This document shows positions 7,983 to 16,391 of a stretch of DNA of 64,000 bases, in pieces. How positions within the stretch are numbered: the first letter of the stretch is position 1; every line of letters starts with the position of its first letter. The stretch spans positions 868,001 through 932,000 of the forward strand of contig NZ_JACSOI010000001.1 of NCBI RefSeq assembly GCF_018728565.1, written 5' to 3'. Source of the DNA: Zobellia russellii. GTDB taxonomy: Bacteria; Bacteroidota; Bacteroidia; Flavobacteriales; Flavobacteriaceae. The notes under the pieces were generated by a model. That model had not been told where the DNA came from. It did not search any database and was given only the letters and a program-made list of their open reading frames with translations. The position numbers and the translations under genes are program-made.

Positions 7983-9059
7983 TTAAATTTTAGGTAAGAC
8001 TTTAGTCTCGGTATCAGTTTTTGCTTTTTCCAAAGTAAATGAAAATTCCGAACCTACGTCTATTTCACTTTCTACATATATCTTTTCTCCGTGTGCCTCT
8101 ACAATATGTTTTACTATGGCAAGACCAAGACCTGACCCACCTTCAGTACGGCTACCGCTTTTGTCTACGCGGTAAAAACGTTCAAATAGGCGTGGTATAT
8201 GTTGTTTGGGAATACCTTCGCCATTATCGGTTACCCTAACGATTACTTTGTTTTTGATGAGGTTTTCTACACTTACCTCGGTAGTGCCATTGGTATGGCC
8301 GTATTTAATTGAATTTACCAAAAAGTTGGTTACTACCTGTTGTATTTTTTCCTTGTCCGCAAAGACCATTATGGGTTCATCATACTCCATATCAAAAGTG
8401 AGTGTGATTTTCTTCTTTGCCGATTTCATTTCTAAGAGGTCAAAGACATTCTGTATAAGTTCAATAATATCAAACGGTTCTCTTTTAAGATTAAGGTCTC
8501 CCACCTCTAATTTGGTAATGAGGTCTAAATCCTTAACAATATATATGAGCCGGTCTACGCCTTTATTGGCTCTTTGCAGATATTTACGGCGTACATTTTT
8601 GTCGTTAATGGCACCATCCAAGAGCGTTTCTATATAACCTTGAACGGTAAAAAGAGGGGTTTTGAGCTCGTGCGATACGTTGCCAAGAAAATCTTTTCTG
8701 TATTCCTCCCTAATTTTTAAGGTGTCTATTTCTACACGCTTGTCTTGGGCAAACTTCCCTATCTCTTCGGTTAGGGTTTTCATATCGGTCGTTATGGGGC
8801 CTGTGCTAATAGATGATGATTCCAGCATGGCAACATCATCATAAATCTTTTTAATACGACGATAAATGAACCTTTCTATTCGTATCTGTAAAACAATGAA
8901 GGCAATAGGGAATAGTAGTAGGGCAGAAATAATGATTGCCGTCCAATTAAAAGCATTGAAAAGATGTAGGAACAATGCCAAAAGCGAAACAAATGCCACG
9001 GAAATCATAAAAGAAGACCTTAGCGCAAAGCGATATGACCTTCTTAGCTTAGCGGACAT
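7983..9059 (-). CDS. phoR: PhoR-like sensor histidine kinase
   Basis: This 358-residue kinase has two membrane helices at about 15-32 and 37-58, joined by a very short loop, as in PhoR proteins that sense phosphate through the transporter. The H-box is GNVSHELKTPLF. The catalytic domain has N-box VTNFLVNSIKYG, G1 VTDNGEGIP and G2 EGGSGLGLAIVKHIV. All motifs are complete. It follows the PhoB-like regulator gene after 111 bp on the same strand. The Pho assignment rests on domain layout and on adjacent phosphatase and receptor genes. A general PhoR/PhoB-like stress function is the alternative. Confidence 0.85.
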   Translation of the reverse strand: MSAKLRRSYRFALRSSFMISVAFVSLLALFLHLFNAFNWTAIIISALLLFPIAFIVLQIRIERFIYRRIKKIYDDVAMLESSSISTGPITTDMKTLTEEIGKFAQDKRVEIDTLKIREEYRKDFLGNVSHELKTPLFTVQGYIETLLDGAINDKNVRRKYLQRANKGVDRLIYIVKDLDLITKLEVGDLNLKREPFDIIELIQNVFDLLEMKSAKKKITLTFDMEYDEPIMVFADKEKIQQVVTNFLVNSIKYGHTNGTTEVSVENLIKNKVIVRVTDNGEGIPKQHIPRLFERFYRVDKSGSRTEGGSGLGLAIVKHIVEAHGEKIYVESEIDVGSEFSFTLEKAKTDTETKVLPKI

Positions 9060-9170
9060 AAGAAAACGGTTTTGTTTGTGCCAAAAAACGGGTATATATA
9101 ATCATGGAACGAGTCACCGCCCAAAATTACTACAAAAAAGACGTATAACTTAATTAATGGACAGACTTAA

Positions 9171-9857
9171 TTAAAGAACAAACTTGTAGCCAACCCCTTT
9201 TACGGTCTTAAAATGCTCCTCGCCAATTTTTTCTCTAAGTTTTCTAATGTGAACGTCTATGGTACGCCCACCAACAACAACCTCGTTACCCCAGACCCTG
9301 TCAAGAATAACTTCTCTTTTGAAAACTTTACTAGGTTTGGAAGTGAGTAGGGCCAAAAGTTCAAACTCTTTTCTAGGAAGAACAATCTCTTCGCCGTCGT
9401 TGATTATTTTGTATTCCTCTCTATTTATAATAATGTTACCTACGGTTACAATATCATCTTGTGGGGCCGCTTCTTCCTTTAACCTTCTTAAAAGTGCTTT
9501 AACCTTACTTACTAGAACTTTTGGTCTAATTGGTTTGGTAATATAGTCATCCGCACCGGCATCAAAACCTGCTACTTGGGAATAGTCTTCGCCACGGGCG
9601 GTAAGAAAAGTAATGATGGAATTCTCCAGTCCGGCAGTGGCACGAATGGTTTCGCATGCCTCAATACCGTCCATTTCTGGCATCATTACATCTAAGATAA
9701 TTAAATGCGGTTGTTTTTTCTTTGCCATGGCCACACCTTCCACTCCGTTCTTGGCGGTAAAGACCTGATAGCCTTCTGCAGTAAGATTATAACCTACTAT
9801 TTCTAGTATATCCGGCTCATCATCAACAAGTAATATCTTAATGTCTTTCTTTTTCAT
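9171..9857 (-). CDS. phoB: PhoB/OmpR-family response regulator
   Basis: This 228-residue DNA-binding regulator has a receiver domain at 1-120 (ILLVDDEPDILEIVGYN, phospho-Asp in LIILDVMMPEMDG, Lys in YITKPIRP). A winged-helix domain follows, ending in RTIDVHIRKLREKIG and VKGVGYKFVL. All receiver residues are present. Upstream on the minus strand is a good Bacteroidota-type promoter, and next to it an array of 11-bp-phased TAAC elements of the kind an OmpR-family dimer could bind. It therefore probably controls itself and the divergent TonB-dependent receptor, and perhaps the susC operon near 23 kb. Confidence 0.88.
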   Translation of the reverse strand: MKKKDIKILLVDDEPDILEIVGYNLTAEGYQVFTAKNGVEGVAMAKKKQPHLIILDVMMPEMDGIEACETIRATAGLENSIITFLTARGEDYSQVAGFDAGADDYITKPIRPKVLVSKVKALLRRLKEEAAPQDDIVTVGNIIINREEYKIINDGEEIVLPRKEFELLALLTSKPSKVFKREVILDRVWGNEVVVGGRTIDVHIRKLREKIGEEHFKTVKGVGYKFVL

Positions 9858-9883
9858 AAGGTCTGTAAAGATGGTTAATTCGT

Positions 9884-9913
9884 CAAAAGTAAATATAATA
9901 CCGACATACCAAA
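9884..9913 (-). promoter_or_regulatory. Bacteroidota-type promoter of the phoB-like gene
   Basis: On the minus strand a perfect -7 box TACTTTTG (9884-9891) is preceded, after 18 bases, by TTTG (9910-9913). This matches the TTTG/TAnnTTTG pattern of primary-sigma promoters in this phylum. The start of transcription should lie about 20 bases before the ATG at 9857. Confidence 0.6.
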
Positions 9914-9919
9914 GTCTCT

Positions 9920-9993
9920 TAACGTTGATTTAATATAGTAACATAAACCTAACCTTATTGCAATAAAGGTTTAACATACACGTAACTCGACTT
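9920..9993. promoter_or_regulatory. Phased TAAC array, candidate Pho-type operator
   Basis: TAAC occurs at 9939, 9950, 9972 and 9983, which is four of five consecutive 11-bp registers; a further TAAC/TAAT pair sits at 9920/9931. An 11-bp direct-repeat phase is what PhoB- and PhoP-type regulators use (TTAACA-like half sites in Bacillus PhoP, by established knowledge). The array lies between the phoB -33 element and the receptor gene, so it could serve both directions. Binding is inferred. Confidence 0.5.
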
Positions 9994-10035
9994 TTACTTC
10001 ACGTGGCGTTATTTGCGGCGTTATAAAACTAGATA

Positions 10036-12879
10036 ATGAGACTAATATACTTTATTGCCCTTTGCCTTTTTTCAATTCAATTAAGCGCCCAAGACACTGG
10101 GAGTATTATCGGTAAACTTACTGATAAAGAGATGAATGACGATCCCTTGCCATTCGCTAATGTAGTGATAAAAGGAACTACTACAGGTACAACTTCAGAT
10201 TTTGATGGACTTTATGAAATAGCAGGTCTTGAGCCGGGAACTTACGTTGTATCTTATAGTTATTTAGGATATGAAACTGTAGACATTCCAGATGTAGTGG
10301 TTGAAGCTGGAAAAGTAACAACAATAAATGTGCCGATGAGTGCTGGGGGCGGATTTGAATTGAGTGAAGTTGTGGTAACCACGGTTTCCAGAAAGGATTC
10401 TGAAATGGCACTTTTACTTGACCAGAAAAAAGCGATTACCCTAGAAACTTCTATTGGTGCCCAGGAATTAGCGCGTAAAGGTGTTAGCGATGCGGCCACT
10501 GCAGTTACTAAAGTAACGGGAATTTCTAAAGAAGAAGGTTCCGGAAACGTTTACGTAAGAGGTTTGGGAGATAGGTTCAATATTACAACATTGAACGGGC
10601 TTCCGTTACCTTCTAACAACACTTCAAAAAAGAACATCGATCTAGGTGTTTTTACTTCAAGCATTATAGAATCTATTGGAATAGATAAGACATACAATGC
10701 AGCCAATTACGGAGATTTTGGTGGAGCAAACGTTAATATTGTTTCCAGAAATTACAACGGTGATGGTTTTTTTGATGTTAGTGCCTCTGTTGGTGGTAAC
10801 ACTGAAGCCTTGGGTGTTGATCAATTTTATTTGAACGATGGTCCTGATTTTTCAGGATTCTATAACGCGGATATTCCAAACAATCCGTTTTCCGATACTT
10901 TTGATACCAGTTGGGACAGGGAAGCTGTGGGTACTCCGGTTAATTCAAGCTTTTCACTTAAAGGAGGTGACTCCTATACTATAGGCGAAGAATCTAGGTT
11001 GAGCATTTTTGGGGTAGCGTCTTTTAGTAACAAGCATAGTTATAACGAAGGTATCAACAACGGTCAGCCAAACGTTGGTAACGGTCTTCCTAACTCTGCT
11101 TTTGACTTTACTACTTTTGATTATTCTACGGCCACTACATTAATGGGTAACGTAGGGTATAGAATTAATAATGCCAATAACATTAAGTACAATCTATTGG
11201 TATTGAACAACTCTAGCCAAAAGCAACAAGAGTTTTTCGGAATCTTGGATAGGGAAGATGATGCACCAGAAGGTGGTGGATTTATTCAACGTGCCACTTT
11301 TGAAAGAACCACTTTATATGTACATCAGTTATTGGGAGAGCATAATCTTTCAGAGAATATTGATGTGAATTGGGGAGGAGCCTATAACTACGTAAAAAAC
11401 TTAGTTCCGGACAGACGCCAAAACACGGTTTTACCGGTACGGAACAACAATCCTGATGGTCCTAAATCATTTGCATTGGTTTCGGCCGCTTCTGAAAACC
11501 ACCGCTTTTTCCAAGAGTTGGATGAGCAGGAAATTGCAGCTAACCTTTCGGCTACCTACAAGTTTAAAGAAAATGAAGACGAAGGTTTTGATGGAAAATT
11601 AACTGTTGGTTATAACGGTAGGTTTAAGTCGGTAGATTTTGATGCAACACAGTTCAACTATCGCTTTTTAAGACCAAATGATCAGCCAGAGGTAGATATT
11701 AGACAGATTGATCAATATTTTGATCAAAACCCGTTAAGTGCAGGGCTTTATCAAATAGGAACGTTTAGAGGTGGGGCTTCTATCCCTGGATCTTTAAATC
11801 CACAGACCTTTGGTGGGGAACAGCAGATTAATGCGGCTTTCGTTACTTTGGAATACAAGTTCAATCCTAAACTTACTTTGTTTGCAGGTTTAAGAGGAGA
11901 ACAAATAACTCAGGAGATTGATTGGAATACAACATTTGGTGAGGATTCAAGTAAATTGGATACGTTTGAGTTTTTGCCTTCTTTGGCCCTGAAATACGAA
12001 TTGAACGAGAAGCAGAACTTAAGGTTTGCAACAAGTAAGACCTATACTTTACCACAGTTTAAAGAAAGAGCACCTTTCTTGTTTCAAGAAGATATTACCC
12101 AGGATTCTTACGGTAACCCAGATTTGCAGAACTCTACCAACTACAATTTTGATTTAAGATGGGAGCTTTTCCCTACTTCAAGCGAGATTCTTTCGTTTGG
12201 CGTATTTGCCAAGTATATAGAAAACCCTATCAACACTTTCCTTGTGGTTTCTGCGGCAAACGATTTAAGTTATGCCAACACAGGAGATAGCGCTACCGCT
12301 TTTGGTGTGGAATTGGAAGCTAGAGTAAACCTATTTGAAAATGAGATTGAGATTGCCGATGATTTTCTTGAAGAAAGATTAAGTCTTGGTGGTAACATCT
12401 CTTACTTGAACACCAACCAAAAATTACAATCGGAAAAAGTGGCGAACGAAACCAGTTTGGCAGCAGCTTTTACCAATACAGAGGCGCCGCTACAAGGTGC
12501 ATCGGATATTATTGTAAACGGAGATATTAGTTTCTACAAAGAACTTAAGAACAACAAAGACCTTAACGCCACTATAGCGGCTAACTATTTTTCAGAAAGA
12601 CTTTATGCTCTTGGTAGTACGGGACGTGGACATTTGATGGATAAAGGGTTTGTAACGTTGGATTTCATTTCGTCCATGCAATTGAACGAACACTTTAAAA
12701 TTGGAATTAGCGCTAAAAACTTATTGAACCCACTTATTGAAAGAGTTACTGAGAACGCAGAAGGAGAATTGGATACAGTAAACCCGGCAGTTCCTGGATT
12801 CTTGGAAGATGGTCCTGTAACCGATTTGTCTTATAAGAGAGGGTCTGATTTATCCCTTACGTTAACATTCAGCTTCTAA
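10036..12879 (+). CDS. TonB-dependent receptor with carboxypeptidase-like N-terminal domain
   Basis: This 947-residue outer-membrane receptor has a signal peptide (about 1-18, ending LSAQ). A CarboxypepD_reg-like beta-sandwich (about 22-110, DGLYEIAGLEPGTYVVSYSY) is followed by a plug domain (about 120-235, with VYVRGLGDRF). A long TonB-dependent beta-barrel ends in aromatic SLTLTFSF. It is not a SusC: the SusC-type signature is absent and there is no SusD partner. It is divergent from phoBR across the phased TAAC array and is followed after 50 bp by a large lipoprotein, so the pair probably imports a phosphorus-containing ligand or phosphate under PhoB control. The ligand is unproven. Confidence 0.9.
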   Translation: MRLIYFIALCLFSIQLSAQDTGSIIGKLTDKEMNDDPLPFANVVIKGTTTGTTSDFDGLYEIAGLEPGTYVVSYSYLGYETVDIPDVVVEAGKVTTINVPMSAGGGFELSEVVVTTVSRKDSEMALLLDQKKAITLETSIGAQELARKGVSDAATAVTKVTGISKEEGSGNVYVRGLGDRFNITTLNGLPLPSNNTSKKNIDLGVFTSSIIESIGIDKTYNAANYGDFGGANVNIVSRNYNGDGFFDVSASVGGNTEALGVDQFYLNDGPDFSGFYNADIPNNPFSDTFDTSWDREAVGTPVNSSFSLKGGDSYTIGEESRLSIFGVASFSNKHSYNEGINNGQPNVGNGLPNSAFDFTTFDYSTATTLMGNVGYRINNANNIKYNLLVLNNSSQKQQEFFGILDREDDAPEGGGFIQRATFERTTLYVHQLLGEHNLSENIDVNWGGAYNYVKNLVPDRRQNTVLPVRNNNPDGPKSFALVSAASENHRFFQELDEQEIAANLSATYKFKENEDEGFDGKLTVGYNGRFKSVDFDATQFNYRFLRPNDQPEVDIRQIDQYFDQNPLSAGLYQIGTFRGGASIPGSLNPQTFGGEQQINAAFVTLEYKFNPKLTLFAGLRGEQITQEIDWNTTFGEDSSKLDTFEFLPSLALKYELNEKQNLRFATSKTYTLPQFKERAPFLFQEDITQDSYGNPDLQNSTNYNFDLRWELFPTSSEILSFGVFAKYIENPINTFLVVSAANDLSYANTGDSATAFGVELEARVNLFENEIEIADDFLEERLSLGGNISYLNTNQKLQSEKVANETSLAAAFTNTEAPLQGASDIIVNGDISFYKELKNNKDLNATIAANYFSERLYALGSTGRGHLMDKGFVTLDFISSMQLNEHFKIGISAKNLLNPLIERVTENAEGELDTVNPAVPGFLEDGPVTDLSYKRGSDLSLTLTFSF

Positions 12880-12929
12880 ATACGAGTTTTAACCATAATA
12901 AATTACCTAACTATTTAAATTTTCAGAAA

Positions 12930-15164
12930 ATGAAAAAAACAATTTTCTCTTTAATGCTAAGTCTAGCTGCAATGACCTTTGTGGTTTCTTGTAGCGATGA
13001 TGACAATTTGCCGACAAACGACCCCACTTGTAGTGATGGTATAAAGAACGGTGACGAAACTGATATTGATTGTGGAGGTTCTTGTGAGCCGTGTTCTACA
13101 ACTGGAACTTCTGAAGACTTAGAAGGCGATATTACCGAGGATACAGAATTAGATGCAGCTACGGCCTATAACCTTACAGGTGCTTACATAGTTAAGTCTG
13201 GAGCTACATTAACTATCCCTGCAGGTACTACTATTAAAGCCGCAGGTGGTACAGCCGCTTTTATTGGTGTTGAAAGAGGTGCAAAAATAAACATTAACGG
13301 TACAGCTGCTGCTCCTGTAGTGCTTACTTCAGGTTCTGCTAGTCCTGCCCAAGGAGACTGGGGTGGTTTGGTTATTGCCGGTGACGCTCCAACCAACAAA
13401 GGTGTTGACGTTACTACAGAGGTAGGTGACCTTACTTACGGTGGTGCAAACGCTGCGGATAACTCTGGTAGTATTACATACTTGAGAGTTGAGTATACCG
13501 GTGCTACTTTCTCTAACGATAAGGAGTTTAACGGTGTTTCTTTATTCGGTGTAGGTTCTGGTACTACTTTTGAAAACGTTCAGTCTTACATGGGTGGAGA
13601 TGACGGTATCGAGTTCTTTGGTGGAGCTGTTGATGGTGTTAACCTTGTTTCTATAGGTAGTGGTGACGATTCAATAGATTTTGCCGATGGATGGACAGGT
13701 AACGGTACAAACTGGTACATTGCCGAAGGTGCTAAAGCTGGTATTGAAGGTTCTAACAACGGTGATGATGGTAACGCTACTCCTGTAACAACTACTACAT
13801 TGAAAAATATTACAGTTGTAGGTCCAGTAAGTGAAGGTGCCCTTTTCTTCAAAGAAGGTGGTGGTAACTTTACTGTTGAAAACTTCTTTGTTAGTGGTGC
13901 TGATTTGGGTATCAACGTAAAAGATACTGATACTGAAGCCAATGCTAGAATTGATGCTGATGATCTAATGATTTCTAACATTCAATTTGCTGATACTCCA
14001 GCTGAGTTTGCTGCTACTAATTACGCAGGTACTAATGCTGACTTCTACGTAGAAGGTGTGGCTACAGGTGCTGGTAACGGTGCTGCTGCTCCTGACTGGG
14101 CTGCTGGTTGGACTATTGGATTGAGCAATAGCGCTGCTGCTTCTCAGTTGAACCTTGCCGGTGAAATTTCCGGTGATGTTGAGTTAGACGCTAACGTAGA
14201 GTATCTTTTAACTAGCGGATTCGTTGTTAAAGAAGGTGGTTCGCTTACAATTCCTGCAGGAACTACTATTACTGCAACAGGTGGTACTGCTGCTTTCATA
14301 GGTGTTGAAAGAGGTGCAAAAATAAACATTAACGGTACAGCTACTGCTCCTGTTGTTATGACATCCGGTGCTGAAAATCCTGCCCAAGGAGACTGGGGTG
14401 GTTTGGTTATTGCCGGTGACGCTCCAACCAACAAAGGTGTTGACGTTACTACAGAGGTAGGTGACCTTACTTATGGAGGTGCAAACGCTGAAGATAATTC
14501 AGGTAGCATTACATACTTGAGAGTTGAGTATACCGGTGCTACTTTCTCTAACGATAAGGAGTTTAACGGTGTTTCTTTATTCGGTGTAGGTTCTGGTACT
14601 ACTTTTGAAAACGTTCAGTCTTACATGGGTGGAGATGACGGTATCGAGTTCTTTGGTGGAGCTGTTGATGGTGTTAACCTTGTTTCTATAGGAAGTGGTG
14701 ACGATTCAATAGATTTTGCCGATGGATGGACAGGTAACGGTACTAACTGGTACATTAAGGATGGTGCCAAAGCTGGTATTGAAGGTTCTAACAACGGTGA
14801 TGACGGAGACGCTACTCCCGTAACAACTACTACATTGAAAAATATTACAGTTGTAGGTCCAGTAAGTGAAGGTGCCCTTTTCTTCAAAGAAGGTGGTGGT
14901 AGCTTTACTGTTGAGAACTTCTACACAGAAGGTGTTGATTTAGGTATCAACGTAAAAGATACGGATACTGAAGCTAACGCTAGAATTGATTCGGATGCAC
15001 TTTCAATTACAACTATTGAATTTGCTAGCCCTGCTGCTGAGTTCAGTGCTACTAACTATGCTGGTACCAACACAGACTTCTACACAGAAGGAGATGCAAG
15101 TGGTGCAGGTAATAAGGCTGGTGAGCCTGATTGGGCTGCTGGATGGACTGTAGGAATCAACTAA
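12930..15164 (+). CDS. Surface lipoprotein with two tandem 345-residue beta-rich repeats
   Basis: This is a 744-residue predicted lipoprotein: the lipobox ends FVVSC and is followed by SDDD, the Bacteroidota surface-export signal. A cysteine-rich stretch (about 30-55, CSDGIKNGDETDIDCGG) comes next. Two tandem units of 345 residues follow, each with LTIPAGTTI, GDWGGLVIAGDAP, FNGVSLFGVGSGTTFE and GSGDDSIDFADGW. The repetitive Gly/Asp-rich pattern suggests a right-handed beta-helix. It directly follows the TonB-dependent receptor and is probably its surface partner, though no function is established. A strong terminator follows. The repeats are nearly identical in DNA, so copy number may vary between strains. 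Confidence 0.85.
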   Translation: MKKTIFSLMLSLAAMTFVVSCSDDDNLPTNDPTCSDGIKNGDETDIDCGGSCEPCSTTGTSEDLEGDITEDTELDAATAYNLTGAYIVKSGATLTIPAGTTIKAAGGTAAFIGVERGAKININGTAAAPVVLTSGSASPAQGDWGGLVIAGDAPTNKGVDVTTEVGDLTYGGANAADNSGSITYLRVEYTGATFSNDKEFNGVSLFGVGSGTTFENVQSYMGGDDGIEFFGGAVDGVNLVSIGSGDDSIDFADGWTGNGTNWYIAEGAKAGIEGSNNGDDGNATPVTTTTLKNITVVGPVSEGALFFKEGGGNFTVENFFVSGADLGINVKDTDTEANARIDADDLMISNIQFADTPAEFAATNYAGTNADFYVEGVATGAGNGAAAPDWAAGWTIGLSNSAAASQLNLAGEISGDVELDANVEYLLTSGFVVKEGGSLTIPAGTTITATGGTAAFIGVERGAKININGTATAPVVMTSGAENPAQGDWGGLVIAGDAPTNKGVDVTTEVGDLTYGGANAEDNSGSITYLRVEYTGATFSNDKEFNGVSLFGVGSGTTFENVQSYMGGDDGIEFFGGAVDGVNLVSIGSGDDSIDFADGWTGNGTNWYIKDGAKAGIEGSNNGDDGDATPVTTTTLKNITVVGPVSEGALFFKEGGGSFTVENFYTEGVDLGINVKDTDTEANARIDSDALSITTIEFASPAAEFSATNYAGTNTDFYTEGDASGAGNKAGEPDWAAGWTVGIN
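13119..14126 (+). repeat. Tandem intragenic repeat, unit 1
   Basis: This is the first of two copies offset by 1,035 bp. It shares long identical runs with unit 2; about 185 bases near 13473-13657 match 14508-14692 without a change, including third codon positions. Confidence 0.9.
14154..15161 (+). repeat. Tandem intragenic repeat, unit 2
   Basis: This is the second copy, in frame with unit 1. The copies differ mainly at their ends (for example around 14170-14270 and 14900-15100), while the centre is almost identical. That suggests recent duplication or gene conversion. Confidence 0.9.
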
Positions 15165-15190
15165 GAAAAACGATTTCAACTTTATATAGG

Positions 15191-15217
15191 AAACCCCGCT
15201 ATTGCGGGGTTTTTTTA
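15191..15217 (+). terminator. Rho-independent terminator after the receptor-lipoprotein operon
   Basis: A 9-bp stem AAACCCCGC / GCGGGGTTT with a TATT loop is followed by a run of T. It lies 27 bp after the lipoprotein stop codon. Confidence 0.9.
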
Positions 15218-15274
15218 TGTCCTGTTTTCATGTAATACAAGTATTATTTTACAAGCTTCGTAAATAAGCGGCAA

Positions 15275-16378
15275 CTAGACCTTAATGTAGATTTTTTTCT
15301 TGTCCAACCAAAAGCCTATACTCCAGCAAAAGAGCATAAAAACCAAAGCAAAGGCCAGAGAACCAAAGTAAGGACCGATCCAACTAAAACCTTTTTCGTA
15401 CACATAGCTATAAAGAGATTGTTCACCATTAACCCGGATAAAGAGGGCGCCAATGGCTACATATTCCGAAAGTAGATAAATGAAAAGGGGGTTCTTCCCA
15501 AATACTTCAAAGAAATTGTAGTTAACGGGCTTTTTTACAAAGTCTATGGTGTAAATAAGAACGGATAGCACTACAATGTCTAGACCCACGGTGAGTGTTA
15601 CAAAAGAGCTTGTCCATAATTTTTTGTTTACCGGGAAACCTAAATCCCATAGATAAGCAACCGCCAATAGACCGGCACCCATCAATAGCATTTTTGCCAG
15701 CTTCTCGTAATTCATCCCGCCATGAATAATATATTTTCCTATAAGATAGCCCACTAAGACGTTACAAATGGAAGGCAGTGTGCTTAAAAGTCCTTCTGGA
15801 TCAAACGGTATACCATTGCCCATATATAGATGGCTGTCGCCTAGTATAAGACGGTCTACGGTTCTGGCAAAGTTTCCTTCAAGGGTATAGTCGCCAAATG
15901 CGGACAACAGCCCCCAGTAGCTTAGTAATAACAAAACTGAAGCTATAATCAGCTGCCTATTGGTTAAAAAGTATATCATCACGGCACCAATGAAGTAACA
16001 GAGGGCTATACGCTGCAGCACACCTAGAATTCTAGTTTCGCTAAAAGGAACAGGGGTTAGTTCCCCTGTTTCGGTCCAAGAGAAAAAGGGTATCCAATAC
16101 ATGGTATACCCGAGCAAAAATATGAGTAAAGTGCGCTTTGCAATTTTTTTGAATACTTCGGAGAAAGGCTTTTCTCCCCATTTGGTCTTTACAAAAGCAA
16201 AGGCGTTACCTACGGCAAATAAAAATGAGGGAAAAACCAAATCGGTAGGGGTAAAGCCGTGCCACTTGGCATGTAACAGAGGTGAAAAGGTAGAGCTCCA
16301 GTCGCCAGGGGTATTAACAATAATCATCAGGCATACGGTCAATCCCCGGAATACATCGAGTGCTTTAAATCTTTTCAT
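15275..16378 (-). CDS. NagX/HGSNAT-like multi-pass acyltransferase (DUF5009-type)
   Basis: This 367-residue membrane protein has about ten hydrophobic segments. The start MKRFKALDVFRGLTVCLMII and the motif HAKWHGFTPTDLVFPSFLFAVGNA are typical of the NagX / heparan-alpha-glucosaminide N-acetyltransferase family, which moves acetyl groups across membranes onto sugars. It lies 13 bp after the phosphodiesterase-phosphatase fusion gene and is the last gene of the susC-susD-phosphatase operon. That suggests modification or uptake of the organic part left after phosphate release. The real substrate is unknown. Confidence 0.82.
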   Translation of the reverse strand: MKRFKALDVFRGLTVCLMIIVNTPGDWSSTFSPLLHAKWHGFTPTDLVFPSFLFAVGNAFAFVKTKWGEKPFSEVFKKIAKRTLLIFLLGYTMYWIPFFSWTETGELTPVPFSETRILGVLQRIALCYFIGAVMIYFLTNRQLIIASVLLLLSYWGLLSAFGDYTLEGNFARTVDRLILGDSHLYMGNGIPFDPEGLLSTLPSICNVLVGYLIGKYIIHGGMNYEKLAKMLLMGAGLLAVAYLWDLGFPVNKKLWTSSFVTLTVGLDIVVLSVLIYTIDFVKKPVNYNFFEVFGKNPLFIYLLSEYVAIGALFIRVNGEQSLYSYVYEKGFSWIGPYFGSLAFALVFMLFCWSIGFWLDKKKIYIKV

Positions 16379-16391
16379 GGGTCGGTTACTT

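Noticed and set aside
13586-14887. Long antisense open frames within the repeated lipoprotein gene (13586-13981, 14144-14434, 14621-14887, minus strand)
   Set aside because: They are duplicated mirror frames of the tandem repeats, have no start context or recognisable domain, and lie fully under a well-supported gene.
13119-15161. CRISPR or mobile-element origin of the long direct repeat
   Set aside because: Two in-frame copies of a 345-codon protein unit explain it; there are no spacers, terminal inverted repeats or transposase.
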